NCBI RefSeq assembly: GCF_003053725.1
Contig: NZ_QAYC01000004.1
Coordinates: 186,001-250,000 of the forward strand
DNA: 64,000 nucleotides
Direction: 5' to 3'
Origin: Rhodovulum kholense
GTDB lineage: Bacteria; Pseudomonadota; Alphaproteobacteria; Rhodobacterales; Rhodobacteraceae
This document shows, piece after piece, positions 8,639 to 18,559 of the stretch. Numbering within the stretch: position 1 is the stretch's first letter; each line of letters starts with the position of its first letter. A model generated the notes under the pieces. The model did no database searches, was not told the origin of the DNA, and saw nothing but the letters and a program-made list of their open reading frames with translations. A program made the position numbers and the translations under genes.

Positions 8639-9202
8639 TTGCGTCGTCGCCGCCTCAGCCGCGAGGACCGCGCAGTTTGGGACGAGGTCGCGCGCCGGGT
8701 TCGCCCGATGCGCGATGCGCCCCCCGAGCCCCTGCCCGATGCGCCGCCCGCCCCGGCCCCGCCCCTCAAGGCGCCCGCGCCGCCGCTGGCACCGTTCCGG
8801 CTGGGCGCGAAGGCGCCGCCCCCGGCCGCCGCGCCCGACCCGGCCCCGGCCGCGATCCGCATGGACCGCAAGGCGTTTTTGCGGATGAAGGGCGGCAAGC
8901 TCGACCCCGAGGCGCGGATCGACCTGCATGGCATGACGCTCGCCGAGGCGCATCCGGCGCTGATCGGGTTCATTCTGCGCAGCCAGGCCGACGGGCGGCG
9001 GCTGGTTCTGGTGATTACCGGCAAGGGGCGCGGCACGGAATGGGAGCCGGCCTTTGTCGACCGGCGCGGGGTCTTGCGGCGGCAGGTGCCGCACTGGCTG
9101 CAGCAGGCGCCGCTGACCGGCGCGGTGCTGCAGGTGACCCCCGCCCACCGCAAGCATGGCGGCGAGGGCGCCTTCTACGTCTATCTGCGGCGCCCCCGCT
9201 AG
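8639..9202 (+). CDS. Smr/MutS2-like domain protein
   Basis: 187 aa. N-terminal half is Arg-rich then Pro/Ala-rich and probably disordered (residues 20-75). The C-terminal 100 residues form a small MutS-related (Smr) domain: ARIDLHGMTLAEAHPALIGF (the DLHG motif) and VLVITGKGRGTEWEP (the TGKG motif). Smr domains are found in nucleases and nucleic-acid-binding proteins; the substrate here is unknown. Start is TTG 8639, 3 bases after mltA, giving RRRRLSREDRAVW as the usual N-terminus of this family in Rhodobacteraceae. Confidence 0.88.
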   Translation: MRRRRLSREDRAVWDEVARRVRPMRDAPPEPLPDAPPAPAPPLKAPAPPLAPFRLGAKAPPPAAAPDPAPAAIRMDRKAFLRMKGGKLDPEARIDLHGMTLAEAHPALIGFILRSQADGRRLVLVITGKGRGTEWEPAFVDRRGVLRRQVPHWLQQAPLTGAVLQVTPAHRKHGGEGAFYVYLRRPR

Positions 9203-9208
9203 GCGGGA

Positions 9209-10522
9209 TCAGAGGATATAGCGGGTCATGTCGGCTGATCTGGTCAGCTCGCCCAGGTTCTTCTCGACGAAATCCGCATCGACCCGCACGCTGTCGCCGC
9301 CCCGGTCGGGCGCGGTGAAGCTGAGTTCCTCGAAGACCCGTTCCATCACCGTGTAAAGCCGCCGCGCGCCGATATTCTCGACGCTCTCATTGACCTCGGC
9401 TGCGACCTTGGCCAGCGCCGCGATGCCGTCCTCGGTGAACTCGACGGCGACATTCTCGGTACCCATCAGCGCTGTGTATTGCCGGGTCAGGGCGTTGTCG
9501 GTCTCGGTCAGGATGCGGACGAAATCGCCCTCGGTCAGCGCCCTCAGCTCGACCCGGATCGGCAGGCGCCCCTGCAATTCGGGCAGCAGGTCCGAGGGCT
9601 TGGCGATATGGAACGCACCCGAGGCGATGAACAGGATATGGTCGGTCTTCACCGGCCCGTATTTGGTCGAAACGGTCGTGCCCTCGATCAACGGCAAGAG
9701 GTCGCGCTGCACGCCCTCGCGGCTGACATCGGCGCCGCGCATGTCGGAGCGGGCGCAGACCTTGTCGATCTCGTCGAGGAAGACGATGCCGTTTTCCTGC
9801 ACCGCCTCCAGCGCGGTCCGGTTCACCGTCTCGTCGTCGAGAAGCTTGTCGGCCTCTTCCGAAATCAGGATCTCGTAGCTCTCGGCGACGGTCATCCGCT
9901 TCTTGACGGTGCGCCCGCCGAAGGCCTTGCCGAAGAGATCGCCCAGCGACATCATCCCCTGCTGTCCCTGCCCCGGCGCCATGCCCGGAAGCTCCATCCC
10001 CTGCAGGGGGTTCGAGGTGTCCGCGATCTCGAGCTCGATCATCGTGTCGTCAAGCTCGCCCTTCTTCAGCTTGGTGCGGAACATCTCGCGGGTTTGCTGG
10101 CGTGCGTCCGATCCGGCGATGGCGGCGATCACCCGGTCCTCGGCAGCCTTGTAGGCGGCGGCCTTGACGTCCTCGCGCATCCAGTCGCGGGTCTGCACCA
10201 GCGCGATATCGACCAGATCGCGAACGATCTGTTCCACATCGCGGCCGACATAGCCGACCTCGGTGAACTTGGTCGCCTCGACCTTGATGAAGGGCGCCCG
10301 GGCCAGCCTGGCCAGACGGCGCGAGATCTCGGTCTTGCCGACGCCGGTCGGGCCGATCATCAGGATGTTCTTGGGATAGACCTCCTCGCGGAGGTCGTCG
10401 GCCAGCTGCTTGCGCCGCCAGCGGTTTCGCAGCGCGACCGCGACCGCGCGCTTGGCATCGCTCTGACCGATGATGAACCGGTCGAGTTCCGAGACGATTT
10501 CGCGGGGGGTCAGGTCGGTCAT
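9209..10522 (-). CDS. hslU: ATP-dependent protease ATPase subunit HslU
   Basis: AAA+ unfoldase of the HslUV (ClpYQ) protease, 437 aa. N-terminal [17 protein letters not shown] is diagnostic; Walker A GPTGVGKT at residues 57-64, the pore-loop-containing [17 protein letters not shown], Walker [11 protein letters not shown], sensor and C-terminal [10 protein letters not shown] tail that docks into HslV. Its start overlaps the hslV stop as ATGA, so the two are translationally coupled. Confidence 0.98.
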   Translation of the reverse strand: MTDLTPREIVSELDRFIIGQSDAKRAVAVALRNRWRRKQLADDLREEVYPKNILMIGPTGVGKTEISRRLARLARAPFIKVEATKFTEVGYVGRDVEQIVRDLVDIALVQTRDWMREDVKAAAYKAAEDRVIAAIAGSDARQQTREMFRTKLKKGELDDTMIELEIADTSNPLQGMELPGMAPGQGQQGMMSLGDLFGKAFGGRTVKKRMTVAESYEILISEEADKLLDDETVNRTALEAVQENGIVFLDEIDKVCARSDMRGADVSREGVQRDLLPLIEGTTVSTKYGPVKTDHILFIASGAFHIAKPSDLLPELQGRLPIRVELRALTEGDFVRILTETDNALTRQYTALMGTENVAVEFTEDGIAALAKVAAEVNESVENIGARRLYTVMERVFEELSFTAPDRGGDSVRVDADFVEKNLGELTRSADMTRYIL

Positions 10523-11079
10523 CGGGAAATGGTCTCCACCGTCAGGTTGCCGTTCGTGTAGACGCAGATATCGGCCGCGATCGCCATCGCCCTGCGGGCG
10601 ACGTCTTCGGCCGAAAGCTCGGTATTTTCCATCAGCCCCCGGGCCGCGGCCAGCGCGTAGTTGCCGCCCGATCCGATGGCGGCCACGTCGAATTCGGGGG
10701 CAAGCACGTCGCCCGCGCCGGTGATCACGTAAAGCTCGGCCCCGTCGCTGACGATCAGCATGGCCTCGAGCTTCTGCAGATACTTGTCGGTGCGCCAGTC
10801 CTTGGCCAGCTCGACCGCGGCGCGCTGAAGCTGGCCCGGGGTTGCCTGCAGCTTGGCCTCCAGCCGTTCCAAGAGTGTGAAGGCATCGGCCGTCGATCCG
10901 GCGAACCCCGCGACGACGTCATAGCCGCCGGGCGACAGGCGGCGCACCTTTCGGGCGGTGCCCTTGATGACGGTCTGGCCCAGGCTGACCTGACCGTCGC
11001 CGGCGATCACCACCTGTCCGCCGCGGCGGACGCCGATGATGGTGGTCCCGTGCCATCCGGGAAACTCGGTTTTCGACAT
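10519..11079 (-). CDS. hslV: ATP-dependent protease peptidase subunit HslV
   Basis: Proteasome-like peptidase chamber of HslUV, 186 aa from ATG 11079 ([11 protein letters not shown]). After removal of the propeptide the catalytic residue is Thr12 in [22 protein letters not shown] and the conserved [14 protein letters not shown] segment follow. First gene of the hslVU operon. Confidence 0.97.
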   Translation of the reverse strand: MSKTEFPGWHGTTIIGVRRGGQVVIAGDGQVSLGQTVIKGTARKVRRLSPGGYDVVAGFAGSTADAFTLLERLEAKLQATPGQLQRAAVELAKDWRTDKYLQKLEAMLIVSDGAELYVITGAGDVLAPEFDVAAIGSGGNYALAAARGLMENTELSAEDVARRAMAIAADICVYTNGNLTVETISR

Positions 11080-11143
11080 GCCGTTCTCCTGCGATTTCCG
11101 GGTCCGATATATGCGCCCGATGCTGCCCCACAAGCCGGGCACG

Positions 11144-11169
11144 AAAAAGGGGCGCCGGGGCGCCCCTTT
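11144..11169 (-). terminator. Rho-independent terminator after trxA
   Basis: A near-perfect palindrome at 11146-11169 with 10-11 bp GC-rich arms (AAAGGGGCGCC) and a short loop. On the minus strand it ends in five T residues (11148-11144). It lies 23 bases beyond the trxA stop and upstream of hslV, so it separates the two transcription units. Confidence 0.85.
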
Positions 11170-11191
11170 GTCTCAGTCGGGATCTGGCGGA

Positions 11192-11512
11192 TCAGACCGA
11201 CTCGTGGATCCAGTTCTGCAGCGCGGCCTTGGGCGCGGCGCCGATCTTGCTGGAAATGACTTGCCCGTCCTTGAACAGGAAGAGCGCGGGGATGCCGCGC
11301 ACGCCCAGCTGGGCCGGGCTGGTCGGGTTGTCGTCGACATTGACCTTGACGATCTTCACCTTGCCTTCCAGTTCGACCGACAGCTCTTCCAGGGCCGGGC
11401 CGATCTGCTTGCAGGGGCCGCACCATTCGGCCCAGAAATCGACGACGACGGGAATGTCGGACTGGCGCACCTCGGCGTCGAAGGTGTCGTCCGTGACGGC
11501 ATGGGTGGGCAT
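11192..11512 (-). CDS. trxA: Thioredoxin
   Basis: Cytosolic dithiol reductant, 106 aa. The active site WCGPC is in the context [16 protein letters not shown], and the cis-Pro loop is [11 protein letters not shown]. Lies 60 bases after addA on the same strand and is closed by the terminator at 11144-11169. It may share the addBA transcript or have its own promoter in the 60-base gap. Confidence 0.97.
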   Translation of the reverse strand: MPTHAVTDDTFDAEVRQSDIPVVVDFWAEWCGPCKQIGPALEELSVELEGKVKIVKVNVDDNPTSPAQLGVRGIPALFLFKDGQVISSKIGAAPKAALQNWIHESV

Positions 11513-11572
11513 CTGGGTCTCTCCTTGGAACCTGGGATCGAGGCCGGAAGGTAAGGACCGCGACCCTGAGCG

Positions 11573-14500
11573 TCAAGCCAGCCCCGCCCTGGCCAGCGCC
11601 GCCTGGCCCAGCTCTCGCGGGATCGTCATCAGCCTGCCCGTCCCGGTCCACAGAACCGCCGTCTCGATCTCGCGCCCGGGATAGATCTGCGCCAGCGCCA
11701 CGGCATAGGCGCCCAGCTGGCGCAGGATGCCCTCGGGCGTGTCCTCGGGCCGGTCCGGCACGATGGCGTTGGTCTTGAAATCGACCGCCGTGACCCGGCC
11801 GGGCGCAAGGATCAGCCGGTCGACCGTGCCGCTCAGCCGCCCCTGGCCCAGCGGCGCGGTCAGCGGAACCTCGGCCAGCGTGCCGGGCGCAAAGACCGGC
11901 GCCAGATCGGGCCGCGCCATCAGGGCTCCGGCCTCGGCGGCGAGGGCTGGAACCATGGCCTCGGGCGCGGGCGGGTCGGCCACGGTCAGAAGCGCGCGGG
12001 CCAGCGCCGGGCGGTCGGCCGGATCGGTGCCCGGCAGATGTTCCAGCAGAAGGTGCATCCAGGTGCCCCGGGCGCGGACATCCTCGGCCTCGGCGGGCGC
12101 CAGCGGATCGCCCGGCAGGGCCTTGGCGCCACCCAGATCCGAGGGCGACAGCGGCTGCGGCGGCCGGTCGGGGCGCGGGGCCTCGCGGAGCGCCCAGTCG
12201 GGCAGCGCGGTCTCGGGCGGGGCCGTCTCGGGCGCGACCGCGATCCGCTCTCCGGGCCAGAGCCCGCGTTCATAGCGCAGCCCCTCGCCGAAACCGAAAT
12301 CATGCGGCACCGGCCCCAGCGCCTCGGTGCCGCGACGGATGCGGCTGTACCAGTCGCTGCCATCCTTCGCGAGCTTTCCGGCAGCGGCGACGATCAGCCA
12401 TTGTTCGGCCCGGGTCATCGCGACGTAAAGCAGGCGCGAGCGTTCCTCTTCCTCGCGCTGCACCCGCGCGGCATGGGCGGTCGCCAGCGCCTCTGGCCGC
12501 TCCTCCGATCCGGTCTTCCAGGCGGGCAGGCCGTTTTCCAGCGGATAGATCTGGTCGCGGATGGTGACGGTGCGCTGCGCCGTATGCGGCAGGATCACCA
12601 CCGGCGCTTCGAGCCCCTTGGCGCCATGCACCGTCATCACCCGGATCCGCCGCCCCGCCGCATCGAGCTGGCGCTTGATCTCGACCTCGCCACTCGACAG
12701 CCAGGCCAGGAAGCCGGTCAGCGAGGGCACCTCGGTCGTCTCATAGGCCAGGGCCTGGGTCAGCAGCGCATCGATGCCGTCCTCGGCTTCCTGCCCGAGC
12801 CGCGCCACCAGCCTGCGGCGCCCGTCATGGCGCGTGAGGATGCGTTCGAGAAGGTCGTAGGGGCGCAGGAAATCGGCCTCGTCCAGCAGCGCCTGCAGCA
12901 TCGGAACCGTCTCTGTTCCGGCCTGATCCGCGTTTCGAAGGGCCTGCCAGAGATAGCCCTTGCGGGGCGCCGCCAGCCGGAAGAGCGCATCCTCCGACCA
13001 GCCGAACAGCGGTGAGCGCAGCGCCGAGGCCAGCGACAGGTCATCCTCGGGCAGCGCCAGAAAGGACAAAAGCGCGGTCAGGTCGCGCACCGCAAGTTCG
13101 CCGCCGATCTTCAGCCGGTCGGCGCCCGCCACCTCCAGCCCCTCTGCCTTGCAGGCGCGGATGATCTCGTGAAACAGATCCGTCCGGCTTTGCACCAGGA
13201 TCAGGATGTCGCCCTCATGCATCGGACGGCGCCCCCCGCCCTTGGCGGCGACGGTCTCGCCCCGGTCGATCATCGCACGGATTTCCGAGGCCACCTGACG
13301 CGCCAGCCGTACGCTGTGATGCGAGGCGCCCAGCATGTCGACCGGATCGGCCCAATGCCCAAGATCGGCGGCCTCGCTATCCTCGACCACGGGCCAGATA
13401 TCGACCCGGCCGGGAAGATCGGCATGGAAGGCGCGGTGCCGCATCTCGCGGTCGAGACCCGCCCGCGCGCCTTCGGGAAAGGTCCGGTCGACCACGCCAA
13501 GGATCGCCTCGGACGAGCGGAACGAGTATTCCAGCGTCAGGCTCAGAAGGCCCCGGTCGACATTTTCCAGCCGGTCGCGGAACAGCGCGCGCATCCGGTC
13601 GAAGCCCTCGGGATCGGCGCCCTGGAAGGAATAGATCGACTGCTTCTTGTCGCCGACGACGAAGATCGTGCGCTCGACCCCGCTGCGCGCGCCCTCGCCC
13701 GCGGTGAATTCCTGTGCCAGCAGTTCGATCACCTGCCATTGAACCGGGCTCGTGTCCTGCGCCTCGTCGACCAGGATATGATCGAGCCCGCCATCGAGCC
13801 GGAACAGCACCCATTGCGCGACGCCCGGATCGGTCAGCAGATCGCGCGCCTTCAGGATCAGGTCGTCGAAATCGAGCCAGCCCTGCAGTTGTTTGCGCGC
13901 CGCATAGGCGGGCAGGAAGGCTTCGGCAAAGCGGTGGAGCGCCAGCGTCCGCTCGGCCGCATCCAGCGCCAGTCGCCGGGGCCGCGCGGTCTCGACCCGG
14001 ATCATAAGGTCTTCCAGCGGCGCCAGATCCGGGCCAAGCGCCATCCGGACCGCCTTGGTAGGAAAAGACCCTGTCTTGGCCGAAAACGGCTGTTTCGCGG
14101 CGGCGCCGGTCAGCAGGATATCCTCCAGCCCGATCAGCAGGGCACGGTCGGCGCCGCCGAGATTCAGCGCGTCAAGCTTGGCGGCGGCGGTCTGATCGGT
14201 CTTGCCGCCTCCGGCCAGCGCGGATTTCAGCCGGGTCAGCAGCCCCTCTTCGGTCCCGGTGAAGACGCCGCGCAGCAGGACTGCGCTGTCCTCATCGGCG
14301 GAAAGGCCGAAGCTTTTCCAGATCGCGCCCGGGTCGGCGGTGCCCGGAAACCGGTCGCGATGGCTGGCGATCTCGGCGGTCAGCGCATCGAGCTCGGCAT
14401 CGGTGTGAAACCGCGCCAGATCGGCAAAGCGCCCGGCCTCGGGGCCGTCGGCCAGCGCATCGACCAGCTCGGCCCGCAGGCGGCGGGCGCTGCGGTCGTC

Positions 14501-14941
14501 CATCTCGACGAATTGCGGCGAGACCCCGGCCTCGAGCGGAAACCGCCTCAGAAGCCCCGCGCAGAAGGAATGGATGGTCTGGATCTTCAGCCCGCCCGGC
14601 GCTTCGATGGCGCGGGCAAACAGGCGCCTCGCCTCACGCAGGGTGTCCTCGCCGATGGCGGTCTCGACGCCCAGCTCGTGCAGCGCCTGCCGCAGGTCGG
14701 CATCGGCCAGCATCGCCCAGCCGCCCAGCCGGTCGAACAAACGGTTCTGCATCTCGCCCGCGGCGGCCTTGGTATAGGTCAGGCACAGGATGCGCTGCGG
14801 CGGCACCCCCGCCAGCAGAAGCCGTGCCACCCGGTCGGTCAGAACCCGGGTCTTGCCAGAGCCCGCATTGGCCGACAGCCAGACCGAGCCCGCCGGGTCG
14901 GCGGCCTGGATCTGCCGTTCGCTCGCCTCGTTCCGGGTCAT
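11573..14941 (-). CDS. addA: Double-strand break repair helicase-nuclease subunit AddA
   Basis: UvrD-like superfamily 1 helicase with a C-terminal RecB-type nuclease, 1122 aa. Walker A ANAGSGKTRVLTDRVARLLL is near the N-terminus, motif II is ILVDEAQDTSPVQW, motif V/VI include VMTVHGAKGLEAPVV and YVAMTRAEQWLIV, and the nuclease core is AVDFKTNAIV near the C-terminus. ATG 14941 overlaps the addB stop as ATGA. Together with AddB it processes DNA ends for RecA loading and replaces RecBCD in this lineage. Confidence 0.96.
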   Translation of the reverse strand: MTRNEASERQIQAADPAGSVWLSANAGSGKTRVLTDRVARLLLAGVPPQRILCLTYTKAAAGEMQNRLFDRLGGWAMLADADLRQALHELGVETAIGEDTLREARRLFARAIEAPGGLKIQTIHSFCAGLLRRFPLEAGVSPQFVEMDDRSARRLRAELVDALADGPEAGRFADLARFHTDAELDALTAEIASHRDRFPGTADPGAIWKSFGLSADEDSAVLLRGVFTGTEEGLLTRLKSALAGGGKTDQTAAAKLDALNLGGADRALLIGLEDILLTGAAAKQPFSAKTGSFPTKAVRMALGPDLAPLEDLMIRVETARPRRLALDAAERTLALHRFAEAFLPAYAARKQLQGWLDFDDLILKARDLLTDPGVAQWVLFRLDGGLDHILVDEAQDTSPVQWQVIELLAQEFTAGEGARSGVERTIFVVGDKKQSIYSFQGADPEGFDRMRALFRDRLENVDRGLLSLTLEYSFRSSEAILGVVDRTFPEGARAGLDREMRHRAFHADLPGRVDIWPVVEDSEAADLGHWADPVDMLGASHHSVRLARQVASEIRAMIDRGETVAAKGGGRRPMHEGDILILVQSRTDLFHEIIRACKAEGLEVAGADRLKIGGELAVRDLTALLSFLALPEDDLSLASALRSPLFGWSEDALFRLAAPRKGYLWQALRNADQAGTETVPMLQALLDEADFLRPYDLLERILTRHDGRRRLVARLGQEAEDGIDALLTQALAYETTEVPSLTGFLAWLSSGEVEIKRQLDAAGRRIRVMTVHGAKGLEAPVVILPHTAQRTVTIRDQIYPLENGLPAWKTGSEERPEALATAHAARVQREEEERSRLLYVAMTRAEQWLIVAAAGKLAKDGSDWYSRIRRGTEALGPVPHDFGFGEGLRYERGLWPGERIAVAPETAPPETALPDWALREAPRPDRPPQPLSPSDLGGAKALPGDPLAPAEAEDVRARGTWMHLLLEHLPGTDPADRPALARALLTVADPPAPEAMVPALAAEAGALMARPDLAPVFAPGTLAEVPLTAPLGQGRLSGTVDRLILAPGRVTAVDFKTNAIVPDRPEDTPEGILRQLGAYAVALAQIYPGREIETAVLWTGTGRLMTIPRELGQAALARAGLA

Positions 14942-17874
14942 CCCACATCCTCCGGTTCCGGCGGATCGGTCTCGTCCCATTCGCCAAAGCGCGACAGCAG
15001 GTCGTAATCGGTGATGTCGCTGCGTTTCTGGATCCGGTTGCGGGCGGTATAGCCCTGGTCCGGGCGGGCATAACGGTCGATCAGGCGCCCGAGCTCGGCC
15101 CAGCTGCGCGCCACCAGATCGTCGTCAAGCCAGTTGGTCACGGTCTTCGGCGGCTGGCCGAGGCCGATATAGGTGACGTGATCGACGGGCGCGGCCGGGA
15201 TCTCCTCGAAGCCGCCGCGTTCGGCGATGCAGGCCTCCAGCAGCAGCTGCTTGTCGAAGGCTTCCATCGCCTTCAGGCTGGGCGGCGTCCCGGTCTTGTA
15301 ATCATAGACGATGAGACGCCCATCGGGGCGGCGGTCGATCCGGTCGGCCTGCGCGGTGAGGGTGAAGCCGCTGTCCAGCCGCGCCGCGCCCGAGCGTTCG
15401 CGGGCGATGCAGGCGGCCTCGGCCTGACGCCGCGCCTCGTCGCGCAGGAAGCTCTCGGCCGCGCGCCCGAGCCGCGCCCGCCAAAGCGCGCGGGCCGCGG
15501 GCCAGGGCGCCTCGGTCGCGAGAACCTCATCGGCGATGGCCATCAGATCTGCCCGGGCGCGGGCCGGATCGGGGTCGATGGGCCGGTCCAGAAACCGCTC
15601 CATCACCTTGTGCAGGACCGTGCCCCGCAGCGGCGCATCGGCGCTGCGCACCAGCGGATCGAGCCGCTTCAGCCGCAGGATATGGCGGGCATAGACGGCA
15701 TAGGGGTCGCGGATCAGCCGTTCGACCGCGGTCACGGACAGCCGCTCGGGGCGGCGGTCGAGCGGTGGCCGGGGCGAGGGCCGGCGCACGGCGGGCAGTG
15801 GCGCCGCGGGCCGGTCGAGCGCCTGCGCCATGTCAAGCCAGTTCCGGCCCCGCGCGCGCATTGCGGCCAGCGCCTCGGGGCCGCCATTGCCGCCCAGTCC
15901 GTCCATCAGGTTGGTCAGCCGGTTCAGCCAGCGCGCGGGCACGGTCTGGGCCTCGGCCGTGCGGATCGCGCGCGAGATCATCACTTCGGGGGCGCAGATC
16001 GCCTGCTGGAAGTCATGCGCGGCCAGCCCGATCTGGCGTTCGGGCAGCAACAGGCCCGCCTCGGCCCGCATCTGCCGGTTCAGCCAGGGGTCGGGCGGCG
16101 GGGTCTCGGGCCAGGTGCCCTCGTTCAGCCCGCCGAGGATCACCAGATCGGCGCCCTGAACGCGGGCCTCGAGCGTGCCCCAGATCATCACCCCGGGATG
16201 CGGCTCGACCGCGCTGCGCACGGTGCCGTCGCGCAGGACCGAGTCGAGCAGCGCCGAAAAATCGCCGGGGGACATCTCGCCGCCCGCGTCGGCCTCGTCG
16301 GCCAGCAGGTCCAGCGCGGCGCGTGACTGCGCACCCGCCTCCTCCAGCCAAAGCGCGCCGGGGTCGGTGCTGCCGGGACCAGCGGCGAGGGTTTCGCAGG
16401 CCGCACGGTGGCGCGCGACATGGGCCGAAAGCGGCTCTGTTCCGGCCCGATCCACGTCCTCCAGCGCTGCGGAAAGCCAGTTGGCCCAGGCCTCGCGCCC
16501 GTCCTCGCTGCCCGCCGCCCAACCGATCAGCGCGTGACCATCTGGGAAGGCCGGACCATTCCGGCGCAGATGAAGTTCAAGTTCGCGGGTCCAGCGCAGG
16601 TGATCGGCGCGCAGGCCAGGGCTTGAGGCGGTCAGCGGATGCTTGAGCAGCGCCAGCAGCGTCTCGACCGTCAGCGGCCGCCCGAACAGCGCCGCGACCT
16701 GTCGCAGGAACCGCCCCGGCGGCGACAGCGGCAGCGGCATGCCCGCACTGTCGTCGGGCCGGATGCCCCAGCGGTCGAGCGCGGCGGTCACCTGCCGGGT
16801 CAGGGTCCGGTCGGGGGTGACCAGTGCTGCGTTTTGCCCGTCCTCGGCGGCCCGGCGCAGCCGCAACGCGATGGCCAGCGCCTCGGCGCGCGGTGAAGGC
16901 GCCTCGATCAGGGTCAGCCCCCCTGTGGCCCGGTCGATGCCGGTCAGCCGGGGCCCGTCTTCCATCCACTGATCGGTAACGGGGGCGGGTCGAAGCGCGA
17001 GGGACACCAGACGATTGCGCGGCGGGCACGGGGCGGGCGTGCCGACCCAGGGCGCGACTGCCTCGGGGGCCAGCCCCATGTCATCGAGAATTCGGCGAAA
17101 GCGGAACTGGGGATGGTCCTCGGCGGCCAGCGCGTCGTCAAGGCCTTCCCAGATCGCGGCGGGCATGTCGAAGTCGAAGCCCGGCAACACGGCGGCACCC
17201 TGGGGCAGACCGGCGACCGTCCTGAGGAACAGCGCGGTCGCGCCGCGCGACCCGGTGGTGCCGGCGACGATGACGGGATGGCGGGGCGGATCGGCGCGCC
17301 AGCGCGCGGCAAGCCGTTCGACCGCCAGCCGTTGGCGGGCGCCGGTGCCGGGCCGGTCCGAAAGGTCGGCGCCAAGCCAGTCCTCGACCAGCGTCAGGAA
17401 TTGCCGCGCCCGCGCCCAATGCGCCGAGAGGTTCCCGACATCGAGCTGGTGCAGGACGCGGGGCGGCACGCCCTCGGTTTGCATTTCGTCCAGCAGCGCG
17501 GCCAGACTGTCGGCCAGATCGAAGGCCGAACTGCGCGCGGCCAGATCAGGGGCGCGGTCCAGCAGGGCGCGGACCAGTTGCGCCAGTTCCAGCCGCCGCC
17601 GAAGCGGCGAAACGGGCGCGGGCAGATCGGCGAGGATCGGATGGCGGGACAGCTCGGCCACCAGCCGGATGCGCGGCAGCAGACGCGGCGGCCCGGCCTG
17701 GAAAAGGGCGGTCAGACGCCGCCGCATGCGTTCGGTATTGACCCAGATCTCGACCTCGGCCCAGGCCTCGGGCGAGGCACCGGACAGTCTCTGTTCCAGC
17801 CCGATCAGAAGGTCGCGCGGGAAGTCCGCGCCGGGCGGCAGGCCATAGAGGCGGGGCCCGGCTCCCTCAAGCAT
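14938..17874 (-). CDS. addB: Double-strand break repair protein AddB
   Basis: 978 aa partner of AddA in end resection, alphaproteobacterial type. The C-terminal nuclease motif is VYDYKTGTPPSL with downstream QLLLEACIAERGG. The N-terminal helicase-like half is degenerate, as usual for AddB. I see no cysteine cluster that would form the iron-sulfur site of the Bacillus enzyme, which is typical of the alphaproteobacterial branch. Start overlaps the murU stop by 8 bases. Confidence 0.94.
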   Translation of the reverse strand: MLEGAGPRLYGLPPGADFPRDLLIGLEQRLSGASPEAWAEVEIWVNTERMRRRLTALFQAGPPRLLPRIRLVAELSRHPILADLPAPVSPLRRRLELAQLVRALLDRAPDLAARSSAFDLADSLAALLDEMQTEGVPPRVLHQLDVGNLSAHWARARQFLTLVEDWLGADLSDRPGTGARQRLAVERLAARWRADPPRHPVIVAGTTGSRGATALFLRTVAGLPQGAAVLPGFDFDMPAAIWEGLDDALAAEDHPQFRFRRILDDMGLAPEAVAPWVGTPAPCPPRNRLVSLALRPAPVTDQWMEDGPRLTGIDRATGGLTLIEAPSPRAEALAIALRLRRAAEDGQNAALVTPDRTLTRQVTAALDRWGIRPDDSAGMPLPLSPPGRFLRQVAALFGRPLTVETLLALLKHPLTASSPGLRADHLRWTRELELHLRRNGPAFPDGHALIGWAAGSEDGREAWANWLSAALEDVDRAGTEPLSAHVARHRAACETLAAGPGSTDPGALWLEEAGAQSRAALDLLADEADAGGEMSPGDFSALLDSVLRDGTVRSAVEPHPGVMIWGTLEARVQGADLVILGGLNEGTWPETPPPDPWLNRQMRAEAGLLLPERQIGLAAHDFQQAICAPEVMISRAIRTAEAQTVPARWLNRLTNLMDGLGGNGGPEALAAMRARGRNWLDMAQALDRPAAPLPAVRRPSPRPPLDRRPERLSVTAVERLIRDPYAVYARHILRLKRLDPLVRSADAPLRGTVLHKVMERFLDRPIDPDPARARADLMAIADEVLATEAPWPAARALWRARLGRAAESFLRDEARRQAEAACIARERSGAARLDSGFTLTAQADRIDRRPDGRLIVYDYKTGTPPSLKAMEAFDKQLLLEACIAERGGFEEIPAAPVDHVTYIGLGQPPKTVTNWLDDDLVARSWAELGRLIDRYARPDQGYTARNRIQKRSDITDYDLLSRFGEWDETDPPEPEDVG

Positions 17875-18559
17875 CGCCCTGCCCCGCCAGCAGCGCCTCG
17901 GCCTCGGCGATGCCGTCCGGATGGCCCACGTCGCACCAGCCGCCGGGATGCAGAACGCCGAAAAGCCGCCCCTCGGCCAGCATCCGGTCCCAGAGCCGGT
18001 TCAGCGAAAAGACCGGCTCGGGGATCTCGGCCAGCCCGTCGGTCCTGAGGATCTGAGCGCCCGAATAAACGGCGCCCGGGCCACGGGTCAGGCGGCCGTC
18101 GGCATCGGTCAGGAAATCGCCCGTCCCGGCGTGACCGGTCGCGCGGCCGCGCGGGATCAGCAGCAAAAGCCCGTCCATCCGGGCCGGGTCCCAGGCGGCG
18201 GCCAGCGTGGCCAGCGGGTTCGGCCCGGTCCAGACCGCGTCGCTGTTCAGCGTGAAGACGGGGCCCTCGCCCAGCAACGGCAGCGCATGGCGCAGCCCGC
18301 CGCCGGTATCGAGGATCTGAGGGTCCTCGCGCAAGACCGCAATGCCGTGGCGTCCGGCCAGATGGCTCTCGATCTGCCCGGCGCGGTAATGCGCGTTCAC
18401 GACGATGCGGTTCAGCCCGGCGCCTTCGGCCAGCGCCAGCGCATGGTCGATCAGCGGCCGCCCTGCCACCTCGATCAGCGGCTTGGGCCGGTCGTCGGTC
18501 AACGGCCGCATCCGGGTGCCGAACCCGGCGGCGAACAGCATCAGGGCCGTCGGGCGCAT
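17867..18559 (-). CDS. murU: N-acetylmuramate-1-phosphate uridylyltransferase MurU
   Basis: Nucleotidyltransferase of 230 aa that makes UDP-MurNAc from MurNAc-1-phosphate in peptidoglycan salvage. The signature FAAGFGTRMRPLTDDRPKPL is at residues 9-28, with FTLNSDAVW as the metal-binding region and a C-terminal WCDVGHPDG. The open frame extends far upstream, but that region is amgK in another frame; ATG 18559 gives the correct N-terminus. Being directly after an APH-like kinase is the reason to call it MurU rather than a general sugar-phosphate nucleotidyltransferase. Confidence 0.9.
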   Translation of the reverse strand: MRPTALMLFAAGFGTRMRPLTDDRPKPLIEVAGRPLIDHALALAEGAGLNRIVVNAHYRAGQIESHLAGRHGIAVLREDPQILDTGGGLRHALPLLGEGPVFTLNSDAVWTGPNPLATLAAAWDPARMDGLLLLIPRGRATGHAGTGDFLTDADGRLTRGPGAVYSGAQILRTDGLAEIPEPVFSLNRLWDRMLAEGRLFGVLHPGGWCDVGHPDGIAEAEALLAGQGDA